64,000 bases of DNA, taken from positions 30,996 through 94,995 of the forward strand of contig NZ_JAQTNN010000012.1 of NCBI RefSeq assembly GCF_028713855.1. The letters are read 5' to 3'. Both the position numbers and the translations under genes were made by a program. Positions 33,843-43,872 of this stretch are shown here, in pieces (within the stretch, counting starts at the first letter, position 1; every line of letters begins with the position of its first letter). The notes beneath the pieces were generated by a model. It saw only the letters and a list, made by a program, of their open reading frames with translations. It was not told the DNA's origin and did not search any database. This DNA is from Sulfuricurvum sp. GTDB lineage: Bacteria > Campylobacterota > Campylobacteria > Campylobacterales > Sulfurimonadaceae.

Positions 33843-34990
33843 AGTAACTCCTCAGGGTGTTGTAATAGATCGTTCAGTTTTTCGAGAAACTTCGCTCCGG
33901 TTCGTCCGTCGGTGGCACGATGGTCTCCTGCGAGCGTCGCCTGCATCACTTTGCGTACACATAGCGCATCCCCTTCAGCCCATGGAACGTTGATGATTCG
34001 TCCCAATCCTATCAGTGCTAGCTGTGGGGGATAAATAACACCGTAGACGCTTTCAACCCCGAGATCACCGAGGTTGGTGATTGTGATGGTTTGCTGAGTA
34101 ATCTCGGTGTTTCGCAGTTTTCCGGCACGGGTACGGCTGATAAGATCGTCCAACGAATGCATTGTCTCATCCAGATTCATAGATTCCGCATTCAGTAAAG
34201 CCGGGGTGATAAGACCCTCTTTCCGTAATGCGATGGCGATGCCGGCATTGATCTGCGTTTTGATGTTTGGAGCATCATTCTCCCAAAAACCGTTGAGTTC
34301 TGGGACGGCTTTGAGAGATAGAACGACGGCGCGGATCAGCAAAGCTGCGGGGAGGATTCGATCTTTAATACTTCGTTTGGCATTCATCTCTTCAAGCCAA
34401 TGCAATGCGGGAGTCATATTGATAGAAGTGGTTAGATAATAGTGGGGGATTTCGGAATTGGAGCGGCTCATAGCACGGGCAATAGCCTGACGCATACCGC
34501 TTACTTGTGTTTTTTGTTCAACAGGTTCGGCTGGAGCAGCAGATTCAACGTGCGACAGATGAACTTCACCTGTCGTTGCGGCGAGACTGAAAAGATCAAT
34601 TCCTAACTCTTTGGCTTTCCTTCTTGCTGCTGGGGAAGCTTTGACCCGTTCGGAGGATTCCGATACCGGTATATCGATGGTAGCATCTGTATGCGGTCTT
34701 TTCTCATCGAGATGCTGGAGCGTTTGTGTTGGCATTTCTTCTTCTAAAGTTTCATTATCGGTTCGGATGATGGCTAACGGGGTTCCTACCGTACACTCCG
34801 TTTCTTCTTTAACAAGGATTTTATCGACAGTTCCTTCTTCGAATACCTCGATTTCGATTACCCCTTTGGAGGTTTCAACTTCGGCGATCACTTGCCCTTT
34901 TTCAACACGGTCTCCCTCTTTTATCTTCCATTCCATCAACACCGCCGATTCCATATCGGCACCCAAACTGGGCATTACAAAAGTACTCAT
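33839..34990 (-). CDS. pdhC: pyruvate dehydrogenase E2, dihydrolipoamide acetyltransferase
   Basis: Core subunit of a 2-oxoacid dehydrogenase complex: accepts the acetyl group on its lipoyl arm and passes it to CoA. One lipoyl domain (residues 1-78) with the lipoylated lysine K42 in [11 protein letters not shown], a peripheral-subunit-binding domain around 115-150 ([16 protein letters not shown]) and a catalytic domain ending in [13 protein letters not shown] with His357. 383 aa, short but complete. Four-base overlaps with both pdhB and the ACP gene. The lipoyl-attachment context is ETSK rather than ETDK. Confidence 0.92.
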   Translation of the reverse strand: MSTFVMPSLGADMESAVLMEWKIKEGDRVEKGQVIAEVETSKGVIEIEVFEEGTVDKILVKEETECTVGTPLAIIRTDNETLEEEMPTQTLQHLDEKRPHTDATIDIPVSESSERVKASPAARRKAKELGIDLFSLAATTGEVHLSHVESAAPAEPVEQKTQVSGMRQAIARAMSRSNSEIPHYYLTTSINMTPALHWLEEMNAKRSIKDRILPAALLIRAVVLSLKAVPELNGFWENDAPNIKTQINAGIAIALRKEGLITPALLNAESMNLDETMHSLDDLISRTRAGKLRNTEITQQTITITNLGDLGVESVYGVIYPPQLALIGLGRIINVPWAEGDALCVRKVMQATLAGDHRATDGRTGAKFLEKLNDLLQHPEELL

Positions 34991-35970
34991 GACTCCTCCA
35001 TCAATTTTTTAGCCATGGCGACTATTTTATCCGGTTGCGGCAGTGCGGCATCTTCGAGATGTTTGGCGTAGGGAAAGGGAACTTCGGCAGAACACACTCT
35101 CCCCATAGGGGCGTCGAGTTCGAAAAAAGCCTGTTCGTTGATGCGAGCCATGATCTCTGCTGAGATACTTCCCGATTTCCACCCCTCATCCACAATCATC
35201 ACCCGATGGGTTTTACGCACAGTCGCCATTATCGTTTCATCGTCCAGAGGACGCAACGAACGCAGATCGATCACTTCAGCATCGATTCCCTCGGATGCAA
35301 GAATGTCAGCGGCTTCGAGGGCTTTAAACACACTGATACCATACGAAAGGATACTGATCTCTTTCCCCTCACGGTGTACTTTGGCTTTGCCGATAGCAAG
35401 CGGGGTCGATGCGGTATCTAAATCTCCCTTGGCGTTATAAAGGAGAGAGTTTTCGAAGATTAACACGGGATCGGGATCGGCAAGGGCTAATCCAACCATG
35501 TCATAGGCATCCTGTACGGTGGCAGGGGTGAGGACTTTGAGACCGGGGATATGGGCAAACCACCCCTCCAGTGAGTGGGAGTGTTGGGCAGCGAGCTGTT
35601 TTCCCCCTCCGGTTGTCATCCGGATCACCAGAGGGACGTTAAACTGTCCTCCCGACATGTGAAGCAAGGTAGCGGCATTATTCATGATCTGATCCAGTGC
35701 GAGGAGACTGAAATTGACGGTCATGATTTCGACGATGGGACGCATACCGTTCAATGCCGCACCGATACCTGCACCTGTAAAAGCCGATTCACTGAGCGGG
35801 GTATCGATGATCCTCTCGTTTCCGAATTGTTTCAAGAGACCCATGCTGACGGCGAAACTGCCACCATAACGACCGACATCTTCTCCCATCAAAAAGACCC
35901 GTTCGTCTTTCTCCATCGCTTCACGTATCGCTTGTCGAATCGCTTCACGGTAGGTAATGACGGTACTCAT
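34987..35970 (-). CDS. pdhB: pyruvate dehydrogenase E1 component, beta subunit
   Basis: Beta chain of the thiamine-diphosphate-dependent 2-oxoacid decarboxylase. Typical features: [71 protein letters not shown] and the C-terminal [15 protein letters not shown]. 327 aa, normal. Overlaps the alpha subunit by 4 bp and the E2 gene by 4 bp, so the three are translationally coupled. Acetoin dehydrogenase has the same layout; the absence of acoR/acoX-like genes and the acsA partner favour pyruvate. Confidence 0.92.
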   Translation of the reverse strand: MSTVITYREAIRQAIREAMEKDERVFLMGEDVGRYGGSFAVSMGLLKQFGNERIIDTPLSESAFTGAGIGAALNGMRPIVEIMTVNFSLLALDQIMNNAATLLHMSGGQFNVPLVIRMTTGGGKQLAAQHSHSLEGWFAHIPGLKVLTPATVQDAYDMVGLALADPDPVLIFENSLLYNAKGDLDTASTPLAIGKAKVHREGKEISILSYGISVFKALEAADILASEGIDAEVIDLRSLRPLDDETIMATVRKTHRVMIVDEGWKSGSISAEIMARINEQAFFELDAPMGRVCSAEVPFPYAKHLEDAALPQPDKIVAMAKKLMEES

Positions 35971-36923
35971 TGTACTCCCCCTTGTGTATAGACGAATTTT
36001 GTGAGATCATCTCTCGGCTCCAGCGTGCCGTTTTCGGCAAAGTTGAGCGCTTCGTCAATAGTTATGGTAATTTCATGCTCATATTTTTCAATATTAATAC
36101 TTGGATAGCGCTGTTGCAGTACTAAAAGAGGGTCTCTCTTTTTCCACTCATCTACTTCGGATTTGGAGCGGTAGAGTTCGGCATCGAACATCGAATGGGC
36201 ACGAAAACGGTACGTTAAACATTCGAGAAATATCGGTCCCGCTCCATCACGTATTTTTTCTACAGCACTTTCGGACGCTTCAGCTACCGCTTCGACATCC
36301 ATTCCATCCACTTGATGTGATTCAATACGATAGCATGATGCCTTTTTGGCAAGGTTCGTCTCGGAGTGGGAAAACTCGATCGCTGTCCCCATCGCATAGA
36401 GGTTGTTTTCACAGATGAATAGGATTGGCAGATGCCACAAGGCGGCAAGATTTAGCGATTCGTGAAATTCCCCCTCGGCTGCGGCTCCGTCACCGAAAAA
36501 GCAGACGGTGACACGATTGCGCTTCATCATCTTATCAGCCAATGCCATCCCAACCGCTACAGGAAGAGCACCGGCGACGATAGCACTCCCTCCGTAAAAA
36601 CGCTTTTCTGCATCAAAAATATGCATTGATCCTCCACGTCCTCTGGAACAGCCTTCCAGCTTCCCGTACATTTCGGCCATGATCCGATTGGGATGGACTC
36701 CCCGTGCGAGAGCCTGTCCGTGTTCGCGATAGGTGGCGAGGACGGCATCATCGGGAGCAAGCGCGTGCATTACTCCAACCCCGATTGCCTCTTCGCCGAT
36801 GTAGAGGTGCAAGAAACCCCGTATTTTTTCGCGGCTGTACATTTCCACACATTTCTCTTCAAAACGGCGGATCAACAGCATATCACGATAGAATTTATGG
36901 ACAATGTCACTATCTGTTTTCAT
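35967..36923 (-). CDS. pdhA: pyruvate dehydrogenase E1 component, alpha subunit
   Basis: Alpha chain of E1; binds thiamine diphosphate and magnesium. [66 protein letters not shown] and the ThDP motif [20 protein letters not shown] are all present, as is the phospho-loop region [17 protein letters not shown]. 318 aa. Start 36923 (MKTDSD) follows AAGGAG; the further upstream start at 36980 lies inside acsA and is rejected. Ten bases downstream of acsA. Confidence 0.92.
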   Translation of the reverse strand: MKTDSDIVHKFYRDMLLIRRFEEKCVEMYSREKIRGFLHLYIGEEAIGVGVMHALAPDDAVLATYREHGQALARGVHPNRIMAEMYGKLEGCSRGRGGSMHIFDAEKRFYGGSAIVAGALPVAVGMALADKMMKRNRVTVCFFGDGAAAEGEFHESLNLAALWHLPILFICENNLYAMGTAIEFSHSETNLAKKASCYRIESHQVDGMDVEAVAEASESAVEKIRDGAGPIFLECLTYRFRAHSMFDAELYRSKSEVDEWKKRDPLLVLQQRYPSINIEKYEHEITITIDEALNFAENGTLEPRDDLTKFVYTQGGVQ

Positions 36924-36933
36924 TCTTATCTCC

Positions 36934-38685
36934 TTAATCTTCCAAGGTAGAGGTGTCACCCTCTGGCAGACCCATTTCACGTGCTTTGAGAAGACGTCGC
37001 ATAATTTTTCCGCTGCGGGTTTTAGGGAGGCTTTGCTGAAACTCGAGCTCTTTTGGGGCTACTGCTACCCCCAGTCTTTTACGTCCGAATCCGATCAATT
37101 CGCGTCGAAGATCTTCAGAAGGCTCGTACCCGCTTTTGAGAGAGACGAATGCCTTGACCAACTGCCCGATGAGGGGATCGGGTTTGCCGATCACCCCCGC
37201 TTCGGCTACTGCCGGATGTTCCATTAGGGTGCTTTCGACTTCGAAGGGGCCAACCATATGGCCGGAAGTTTTGATAATATCATCGGCGCGTCCGACAAAC
37301 CAAAAATAGCCGTCTTCATCTTTGTAGGCCAAATCGCCTGAGAGATACCACCCTCCGACAAAAGAGTTGGCGTATTTTTCGTCGTTATGAAGGTAGGCAC
37401 GAAACATCGATGGCCATCCGGGACGAAGGGCGAGTTCCCCCTCTTTGTTCGCCTCGGTGATTTCACTTACACTGCCATCATCATGATGCATAACCACTCC
37501 CGCGTCGATTCCCGGAAGAGGACGTCCCATTGATCCGGGACGGATTTGCTGGGAGAGTAGATTAGCGATCATAATACCGCCTGTTTCCGTCTGCCACCAG
37601 TTGTCATGGATTGGGAGTTTCAGTTTCTCCATCCCCCAAATCACTGCTTCAGGGTTAAGCGGTTCGCCGACACTTTGTACAAGGCGCAGTGCGCTAAGGT
37701 CATACTCGTCTCTGGGATTAGTATCCAGACGCATCAATCTCCGTATCGCTGTCGGTGCCGTATACCAGACGCTTACCCGTTCGTTTTGTAAAATACTATA
37801 CCATCGTGCGGCATCGAACTCTGCTTCATCAACGATATTGGTGACACCGTGCAGCCAAGGGGTAATGATTCCGTACGATGTCCCTGTTACCCAGCCCGGA
37901 TCGGCGGTACACCAGTAAATATCATCCTCGTGAAGATCGAGAACATAGCGGCCGCTCATCCAATGGGTGTAAATTGCTTTATGGACGTGTACGACCCCTT
38001 TGGGCATTCCCGTCGTCCCGCTGGTAAAATGGAGTACCGACATATCTTCGGGATCGGTGGGGAGAATATCAAAATACTCGGAAACATTTTCCATAAGGCG
38101 CGGGAGAGAGCGAATTTGATCACTTTCATCTTCTTCTGCATCAATCAATAAGACGTATCGCAAATCCTTCAATTGATCCAGCAGGGAGCGCACTTTTTTT
38201 TCAAAAAGAATTTTAGTCGTTAGAAGGACTTTGGCATCACCGCGCACTAAGCGTTGAAGTATCGGTTCAGGGCCGAATTGGGAAAAGAGGGGGCAGAGAA
38301 CACTGCGATTTTTGAGAATACCGAGTGCGGCAATGTAAAGTTCGGGAAGACGGGTAGAGAGGGTAAAAACCCGTTCTCCCTTCTCAACCCCGAGGGTCTG
38401 GAGAACATTGGCAAATTTAGCCGTCTGTTTTTTCATCTCTAAAAAGGTATAGGTTCTGCGTTCTCCATTCTCACCTAACCACACTAATGCAGTTTTCTCG
38501 GCAAGTAACCCGTTGGCATGTCTATCGATTGCCTCATGGGCAATATTCAGTCCCCCTGAGGGTAATCCTTCAAAGTGCGCAGAAACATCTTCCCATTTGA
38601 ATGAAGCGTACTCTTGAGCATACTCCATTATATTAGGTCGGACTGAAAAATCCTCCGCCTTTTTATCGATAAAATGTTTTTCCAT
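36934..38685 (-). CDS. acsA: AMP-forming acetyl-CoA synthetase (AcsA type)
   Basis: Activates acetate (or a short-chain acid) to its CoA ester through an acyl-adenylate. [19 protein letters not shown] is the ATP loop; [49 protein letters not shown] and the C-terminal [11 protein letters not shown] with the acetylatable catalytic lysine follow. 583 aa, shorter than Acs (~650) and in the range of Bacillus AcsA. ATG 38685 follows GGAGG. First gene of the pdh operon, so acetate and pyruvate both lead to acetyl-CoA from one transcript; divergent from lipM with 103 bp between. Confidence 0.92.
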   Translation of the reverse strand: MEKHFIDKKAEDFSVRPNIMEYAQEYASFKWEDVSAHFEGLPSGGLNIAHEAIDRHANGLLAEKTALVWLGENGERRTYTFLEMKKQTAKFANVLQTLGVEKGERVFTLSTRLPELYIAALGILKNRSVLCPLFSQFGPEPILQRLVRGDAKVLLTTKILFEKKVRSLLDQLKDLRYVLLIDAEEDESDQIRSLPRLMENVSEYFDILPTDPEDMSVLHFTSGTTGMPKGVVHVHKAIYTHWMSGRYVLDLHEDDIYWCTADPGWVTGTSYGIITPWLHGVTNIVDEAEFDAARWYSILQNERVSVWYTAPTAIRRLMRLDTNPRDEYDLSALRLVQSVGEPLNPEAVIWGMEKLKLPIHDNWWQTETGGIMIANLLSQQIRPGSMGRPLPGIDAGVVMHHDDGSVSEITEANKEGELALRPGWPSMFRAYLHNDEKYANSFVGGWYLSGDLAYKDEDGYFWFVGRADDIIKTSGHMVGPFEVESTLMEHPAVAEAGVIGKPDPLIGQLVKAFVSLKSGYEPSEDLRRELIGFGRKRLGVAVAPKELEFQQSLPKTRSGKIMRRLLKAREMGLPEGDTSTLED

Positions 38686-38788
38686 TGTTTAGCCTCCGAA
38701 AATTCTTTTCAGGTACAATCAATAATCAACCATGATAAGCTAAAATAGATGTAAGATTCCTTATGACGTCGTGAAGTGAGAGGCAAAT

Positions 38789-39571
38789 ATGTTTGAACTT
38801 AGACAATGGCGGCTGATTGAGACCGGTGTAGGAACGGCATCGTGGAATATGGCGGTTGATGAAGCATTGTTAAGCGAATATCGAGAGGGTGATTTACCTG
38901 TTTTACGCATATACGGATGGGAAAATTCTCTGAGTTTAGGACGGTTTTCCAAGATTCAGGGACATGTGGATAGGGAACTACTGAAACAATACAGTATCCC
39001 CTGTGTCAGACGCTTGAGTGGAGGGGGAATTTTGGTACATGGAGGGGATCTGTCGTATTCGTTGGTTATGCCGAGAGATACCGAGAAAGGGGTAAAAGAG
39101 AGCTATCGATTGATATGCGGATTTTTGATTCGGCTGTACCGGATAATGGGGTATGAAGCATCTTTCGCCTGTGATATCGAACATCAGCTCAGCCAATCGG
39201 ATATTTGCCTTATGGGCAATGAGGCGTATGATATCCTCATCAACGGAGAAAAAATGGGAGGAAATGCCCAACGCCATGTACGTGGTCATCTTTTACAGCA
39301 TGGAAGTATACCGATGAGCTTCGATACTCATCTGTGGAAGCCTCTCTTCTTAGTCGAATCGGGATTGGAATATGCGGCAACATTGGATAAACTGGGACAA
39401 AAAATCACGTATGATGAACTTGCACTATTGTTGAAAGAATCATTTTCTAAAACCTTCGGAACACGTTTTATCGATGATACTTTAACACCATCCGAGGAAG
39501 ATAAAGCCAAAGAACTTATGGTAATAAAATATACTCAAGAGAGCTGGAATATCGATGCAAAAACCGTTTAA
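38789..39571 (+). CDS. lipM: LipM-like octanoyl-[ACP]:protein octanoyltransferase (LplA/LipM family)
   Basis: 260-aa cofactor transferase of the BPL/LplA/LipB fold. N-terminal ASWNMAVDEALL, RRLSGGGILVH (residues 74-84), then SDICLMGNEAYDILINGEKMG with Cys140 and Lys155, and HLLQHGSIPMSFD. The layout, including a cysteine in SxxC followed by NGxKxxGNAQ, follows Bacillus LipM, an octanoyltransferase using that Cys, more closely than the ATP-dependent ligase LplA, and the LplA C-terminal accessory domain is missing. Next to lipA and opposite an ACP gene, so moving octanoate from ACP to E2 is the likely role. A lipoate ligase cannot be fully excluded. Confidence 0.75.
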   Translation: MFELRQWRLIETGVGTASWNMAVDEALLSEYREGDLPVLRIYGWENSLSLGRFSKIQGHVDRELLKQYSIPCVRRLSGGGILVHGGDLSYSLVMPRDTEKGVKESYRLICGFLIRLYRIMGYEASFACDIEHQLSQSDICLMGNEAYDILINGEKMGGNAQRHVRGHLLQHGSIPMSFDTHLWKPLFLVESGLEYAATLDKLGQKITYDELALLLKESFSKTFGTRFIDDTLTPSEEDKAKELMVIKYTQESWNIDAKTV

Positions 39572-40421
39572 ACCAAAACCCAAATGGCTACGCAAAAAGA
39601 TACTGCTTAGCAGTCTGAATGAGGTCGAATCACTTTTGGATCAGGGAAAGGTACACACTGTCTGCCAAGAAGCAATGTGTCCTAACATCGGAGAGTGCTT
39701 TACCCAACGAGTCGCCACATTTATGTTACTGGGGACACACTGTACCCGTGCCTGTACCTTTTGTACTGTATCCAAAGGAAAACCGACAGCACCGGATAGA
39801 GATGAACCCGTGCAGGTTGCTGAGACGATTAAGAAACTTGGGCTGAAACATGTCGTGATTACCAGTGTGACTCGTGATGATCTTAGTGACGGCGGAGCAG
39901 GACACTTTTGTGAAACCGTACATGCCATTAAAGCGTTGGATAAATCGATTAGTATCGAGCTATTAATACCAGATTTACACGAAAATGAGGTGGCTCTAAA
40001 GCAAATAGCTCTCAGCGGAGCCGAGATCATCGGCCATAATATGGAAACGGTGCCGCGTCTTTATCATATTCGACGCGGAGCAGAGTATGATCGCTCACTG
40101 CGAGTGCTGGAAAAACTGCATCTTTTCAATCCATCAATCGCTACAAAAAGCGGTATTATGCTCGGATTAGGTGAGAGAGAGGATGAGGTACTGGAACTGA
40201 TGAAAGACCTTTTAGGTGTTGGATGCCGTCTTTTAAGTATCGGACAGTATCTATCCCCCTCGGCAGAACATAGCGAAGTGGTAGAATATGTAGATCCGAA
40301 GCAGTTTGATCAGTTACGGCGCATCGGAAGGGAGATGGGATTTAACTACATCAAAAGTTCCCCCTACACACGCAGCAGCTACATGGCGCATGAATACCTG
40401 ATATCAGGATCATCTTACTAG
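39555..40421 (+). CDS. lipA: lipoyl synthase
   Basis: Radical SAM enzyme that inserts two sulfur atoms into protein-bound octanoyl groups. Both clusters are visible: C-x4-C-x5-C in VCQEAMCPNIGECF (auxiliary cluster) and C-x3-C-x2-C in CTRACTFCTV (radical SAM cluster); SIGQYLSPS and the C-terminal TRSSYMAHEY serine that ligates the auxiliary cluster are present. 288 aa. Overlaps the lipM-like gene by 17 bp; lpdA follows 12 bp later. Confidence 0.95.
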   Translation: MQKPFKPKPKWLRKKILLSSLNEVESLLDQGKVHTVCQEAMCPNIGECFTQRVATFMLLGTHCTRACTFCTVSKGKPTAPDRDEPVQVAETIKKLGLKHVVITSVTRDDLSDGGAGHFCETVHAIKALDKSISIELLIPDLHENEVALKQIALSGAEIIGHNMETVPRLYHIRRGAEYDRSLRVLEKLHLFNPSIATKSGIMLGLGEREDEVLELMKDLLGVGCRLLSIGQYLSPSAEHSEVVEYVDPKQFDQLRRIGREMGFNYIKSSPYTRSSYMAHEYLISGSSY

Positions 40422-40433
40422 AAAGGACTTAAT

Positions 40434-41780
40434 ATGAAACAATATGATATTGTTGTGATCGGTGCCGGTCCCGGAGGCTATGAGTCGGCATTGGAACTCG
40501 CCCGATCCGGTATGAAAACTTTACTGATCGAGCGAACCAAAGAACGCATCGGCGGAACATGTCTGAACGAGGGATGCATACCGACAAAAAATTATCTATC
40601 GGGTGCGGCATATGCCTCGAAAGCCTCCTATTTTAACGATTGCGGTATCGTATTGGAAATCAAAGGACTGAATTTAGAGCGTTTGGAAGAGAAAACCATT
40701 ATGCTCAAAAATGAGATAAGAACAGGTGTCATGTGGCTTTTAGAGCAGGCTGGGGTTGAAATACTGTATGGAACGGCAGCGTTTGTTGATGAACATACGG
40801 TGGATGTTTCGGGTGAGCAAATCCGGTTCGATAAATGTATTATTGCAACAGGTTCGCAGACCAAAACCATAGAGCAGTTACCGCAAGACGGGAAACGAAT
40901 ACTCTCCAGCCGCGATATATTTGAATTAAAAACGTTACCCTCATCCATAGCGATTGTCGGAGGCGGTCCGATCGGATGTGAATTTGCGACATTTTTCAGC
41001 GCTTTTGGAGTATCGGTAACAGTAATTGTTCGCGGAACCCAATTACTCTCCGGTGAAGATGAGGAGGTTGCCAAAGCCCTTTTGCGTGCTTTTAAAAAGC
41101 GAAATATCAATGTGATGACCTCCACCATTATCAACAAAGCCGTTGTGGGTGAGGGTGGAGTGGAGTTAGTGCTCGCAGGGGAGGGTGACGTACGAATGAC
41201 GTGCGATATCGTTCTTTGCGCCACAGGACGAATCCCTTATACCGAAGCTCTTTCCCCTGAAAAAGCCGGAGTCAGGTTGAATGACCAAGGATTTATCGAG
41301 GTTAATAAGGCCTTTCAAACGACCCAAAAACATATTTATGCGGTCGGTGACTGTATTAATACGCCCGCATTCGCCCATACGGCATACACAGAAGCTCATA
41401 TCGCTGCACACAACTTGGTTCACGGAAGTATGGATAGCAATAATCATCTTACCCCTTATACTATTTTTACCGATCCCCAAATCGCTAGCTGCGGTCTGCA
41501 AGAGAGAGAGGCTAAAGCACAAGGGCGAGCCGTAATAATCAAAAAAGCTTTTTTTAAAACCAATGCAAAAGCCAAAATAGCCGGAGACGATTCGGGATTT
41601 GCCAAATTGATTGTTTGTGCTGATAGCGGAATTATTTTAGGTGCGACTATTATCGGAGTTGAAGCAACAGAGATTATTCATGAGCTCATCGTGGCGATTG
41701 AAAAAGAGATGAGAGCTGATGATTTAAGTGCAGTCATACATGCTCATCCCACCATTTCAGAGATTATTAGACTCTTGTAA
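40434..41780 (+). CDS. lpdA: dihydrolipoamide dehydrogenase (E3)
   Basis: Flavoprotein that reoxidises dihydrolipoyl E2 with NAD. FAD loop IGAGPGGYESALELA, redox disulfide C43/C48 in GGTCLNEGCIPTK, NAD loop IVGGGPIGCEFATFFSAFG, IYAVGDCINTPAFAHTAYTEA and the C-terminal HAHPTISEI with the catalytic His. 448 aa, no extra lipoyl domain. Completes the pyruvate dehydrogenase complex from the divergent operon. A hairpin follows the stop. Confidence 0.94.
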   Translation: MKQYDIVVIGAGPGGYESALELARSGMKTLLIERTKERIGGTCLNEGCIPTKNYLSGAAYASKASYFNDCGIVLEIKGLNLERLEEKTIMLKNEIRTGVMWLLEQAGVEILYGTAAFVDEHTVDVSGEQIRFDKCIIATGSQTKTIEQLPQDGKRILSSRDIFELKTLPSSIAIVGGGPIGCEFATFFSAFGVSVTVIVRGTQLLSGEDEEVAKALLRAFKKRNINVMTSTIINKAVVGEGGVELVLAGEGDVRMTCDIVLCATGRIPYTEALSPEKAGVRLNDQGFIEVNKAFQTTQKHIYAVGDCINTPAFAHTAYTEAHIAAHNLVHGSMDSNNHLTPYTIFTDPQIASCGLQEREAKAQGRAVIIKKAFFKTNAKAKIAGDDSGFAKLIVCADSGIILGATIIGVEATEIIHELIVAIEKEMRADDLSAVIHAHPTISEIIRLL

Positions 41781-41782
41781 AA

Positions 41783-41803
41783 GCGAAGCACAATCTGCTT
41801 CGC
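41783..41803. terminator. bidirectional hairpin between lpdA and the host-attachment-like gene
   Basis: GCGAAGCA-CAATC-TGCTTCGC, a perfect 8-bp stem in the 32-bp convergent gap. On the minus strand it is followed by TTTT, on the plus strand by a weaker T-containing stretch. Confidence 0.6.
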
Positions 41804-41812
41804 CTAATTTGA

Positions 41813-42235
41813 CTAAAAATGAGAGAGGAGATCTTCTACCGGACATTTGACCAGATCGACAGCTATATTTTTAGCCAAAGCTTTTTGAGCAGTATCAGAG
41901 AGGGCTGCCGTCAGCTCTTTATGATGTTTTGCAGGGAATGCGAGATAGCAGGAATCTTCCGCAGCATCCGCGAGAAATGCTGATATGTCATCTGCAATTT
42001 GCTGAATCAAACGCTGTTCCAACTCATGCTCACTTCCATGATCATCACCGCTTTCGTGTCCGAACCGCCCTCGCTCATCACTGAGGGTTTCACTCATCGT
42101 TTCGCGTCCTTCGATGTAATCGATATCATTTACAAGTTCCAAATGATAGCGGTTGGTTTCGGTAATCAACTGAACTTTATAACTTTTCAGTTCCCCCATA
42201 TCTGCAACGATTATAAGTTTGCCATTATGTGTCAT
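41813..42235 (-). CDS. host-attachment/baeRF (eRF1-like) family protein
   Basis: 140-aa soluble protein resembling the Host_attach family (eRF1-like fold, named for an Agrobacterium attachment phenotype). Seen: an N-terminal strand KLIIVADMGELKSYKVQ, a charged middle with SDERGRFGHESGDDHGSEHE, and a C-terminal YLAFPAKHHKELTAALSD...DLVKCPVEDLL layout typical of that family. ATG 42235 follows AAGGAG. Real function unknown; translation-related or stress roles have been proposed for eRF1-like bacterial proteins. Convergent with lpdA, divergent from the MscS gene. Confidence 0.6.
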   Translation of the reverse strand: MTHNGKLIIVADMGELKSYKVQLITETNRYHLELVNDIDYIEGRETMSETLSDERGRFGHESGDDHGSEHELEQRLIQQIADDISAFLADAAEDSCYLAFPAKHHKELTAALSDTAQKALAKNIAVDLVKCPVEDLLSHF

Positions 42236-42370
42236 AACGTACTCCTTGAGATTCGAAGATTATAATAGTGATTCACATTTAATAGTACTCCTAGTATCTT
42301 AAAAAAAAGATTATAGGATTGATAGAGAATTGCTTTATAATAGCGTCACTAAATAGAGAGGAAATTATTG

Positions 42371-43195
42371 ATGGATCAACAACTAGCCTATTTCAATCGG
42401 TTTTACGTGAAAGCGATCGATTTTTTAGCTAACTATAGTTTTCAAATTATTGGAGCGCTGATCATTGTAACGATCGGCTGGTTTCTGTCGAAATACGTTT
42501 TCAATGTTCTTATCAAATTTTTTCATCAGCATGATTTTGATCCTACCCTGAGTAAATTTACCGCTAACGGCATACGAATATTGATCTTTGGGGCGATGCT
42601 GGTTGTTGCTATAGGAAAATTGGGAATATCTATTGCACCCTTTATTGCGGCAGTCGGTGCGGTTTTTTTAACGGCAGGTTTGGCGATTCAGGGAAGCGTT
42701 GCCAACTATGCCGCCGGAATTTCACTCATCATCACCCGTCCGTTTAAAATCGGAGATACGATTTTGATCAACAAAGTGTATGGCGAAGTCGAAGAGATCC
42801 GCCTCGCCTATACAACGCTTCGAACGGAAGATGAAGAGTTGATTACGGTTCCGAACAAAAATATGATCGGTGAAGTGATCGTCAACTCATTCAAATACCG
42901 TATCGTCGAGTCGAGTGTCGGTATCTCCTATAATGACGATGCCGAAAAAGCAATCGATATTATCCGTGAAGTGATTGAAGGGCTTGAAAACATCTCCAGC
43001 GAAACAAAAGCGATCATCGGGATTGAAAAATTCGGTGAAAGTGCTATAGAGATTGGCGTCCGTTATTGGGTGCCGACCCGTAATTATTTCAAGATACAAT
43101 ACGAGGCAAATATGGCCATCTATAAAGCATTGCGAGAAGCAAAGATCACGATTCCCTATCCGCAGAGGGAGATTCGTATGGTTTCACAAAATTAA
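42371..43195 (+). CDS. MscS-family mechanosensitive ion channel
   Basis: Small-conductance mechanosensitive channel of the inner membrane, 274 aa. Three membrane helices (about residues 18-40, 65-85, 90-120), the last with the Gly/Ala-rich pore pattern (FLTAGLAIQGSVANYAAG), then the beta domain with RPFKIGDTILI and GEVEEIRLAYTTLRTEDE, VPNKNMIG, and the C-terminal alpha/beta domain. Length is that of E. coli MscS. ATG 42371 used; the TTG one codon earlier is unlikely. Confidence 0.93.
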   Translation: MDQQLAYFNRFYVKAIDFLANYSFQIIGALIIVTIGWFLSKYVFNVLIKFFHQHDFDPTLSKFTANGIRILIFGAMLVVAIGKLGISIAPFIAAVGAVFLTAGLAIQGSVANYAAGISLIITRPFKIGDTILINKVYGEVEEIRLAYTTLRTEDEELITVPNKNMIGEVIVNSFKYRIVESSVGISYNDDAEKAIDIIREVIEGLENISSETKAIIGIEKFGESAIEIGVRYWVPTRNYFKIQYEANMAIYKALREAKITIPYPQREIRMVSQN

Positions 43196-43209
43196 TATGA
43201 GGTATAACA

Positions 43210-43815
43210 ATGAGCGAACGATTTAACCAAGCCGCCGAGGGATGGGATAAAGGCGATATGCGCCAAAATATCGCACATGCGGTATTTCAAACGATTTCAA
43301 ACCGGATTTCTTTATTAAATACGATGCATATTATGGATTTCGGAGCTGGTACCGGACTGCTCAGTTTTAAAATTGCTCAGATGGTTAATACGGTAGTCGG
43401 CGTCGATCTCTCCGAAAAAATGCTTGAACAGTTAGAGAACAAAAACTCTGACAAACTTCGGGTGGAAGCAATCTGTCAAAATATTTGCGAAGAGCCTCTG
43501 CAAAAACAATTTCACGGAATTGTCAGCTCAATGGCAATGCACCACGTCGAAGATACGGCAGATTTATTCAGAGCGTTTCATACGCATCTCAAACGAGACG
43601 GTTTTATTGCTATTGCCGATCTCGAAGCCGAAGACGGGTCTTTTCACTCTCATGGCAACGACGGGGTACACCATTTCGGTTTTGAACGCGATGCATTGCG
43701 TAAAACAATTGAGGAAGCAGGGTTTGAACATGTCCGTTTCCATCATGCGCACACGGTTGAAAAAGAGACTCAAAGCTACCCTATATTCCTCGTAACCGCC
43801 AGTAAAAAATTGTAA
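43210..43815 (+). CDS. class I SAM-dependent methyltransferase
   Basis: Rossmann-fold methyltransferase, 201 aa: MDFGAGTGLLSFKIA is motif I, VVGVDLSEKMLEQL motif II, GIVSSMAMHHVED motif IV. Close in type to ubiquinone/menaquinone (UbiE-like) or small-molecule methyltransferases; substrate not assigned. It starts 14 bp after the MscS gene and ends only nine bases before the sigma-54 promoter of nifE. Confidence 0.8.
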   Translation: MSERFNQAAEGWDKGDMRQNIAHAVFQTISNRISLLNTMHIMDFGAGTGLLSFKIAQMVNTVVGVDLSEKMLEQLENKNSDKLRVEAICQNICEEPLQKQFHGIVSSMAMHHVEDTADLFRAFHTHLKRDGFIAIADLEAEDGSFHSHGNDGVHHFGFERDALRKTIEEAGFEHVRFHHAHTVEKETQSYPIFLVTASKKL

Positions 43816-43823
43816 TCCTCCGC

Positions 43824-43839
43824 TCGCACGCTTCTTGCA
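43824..43839 (+). promoter_or_regulatory. sigma-54 (-24/-12) promoter upstream of nifE
   Basis: TCGCACGCTTCTTGCA matches the sigma-54 consensus TGGCACG-N4-TTGCA at all but one defined position (C for the first G of the -24 GG). It lies 33 bases before the nifE start in the only gap of the nif cluster's upstream side, as expected for NifA-activated nif genes. No upstream NifA-type activator site was confirmed; it would fall in the methyltransferase gene. Confidence 0.7.
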
Positions 43840-43872
43840 TTAAGATGGATACTTAACTCTTAGGAGTATCCG

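Noticed and set aside
40628-41224. 198-residue minus-strand ORF
   Set aside because: Lies entirely inside lpdA on the opposite strand, Ser/Thr/Pro-rich shadow product.
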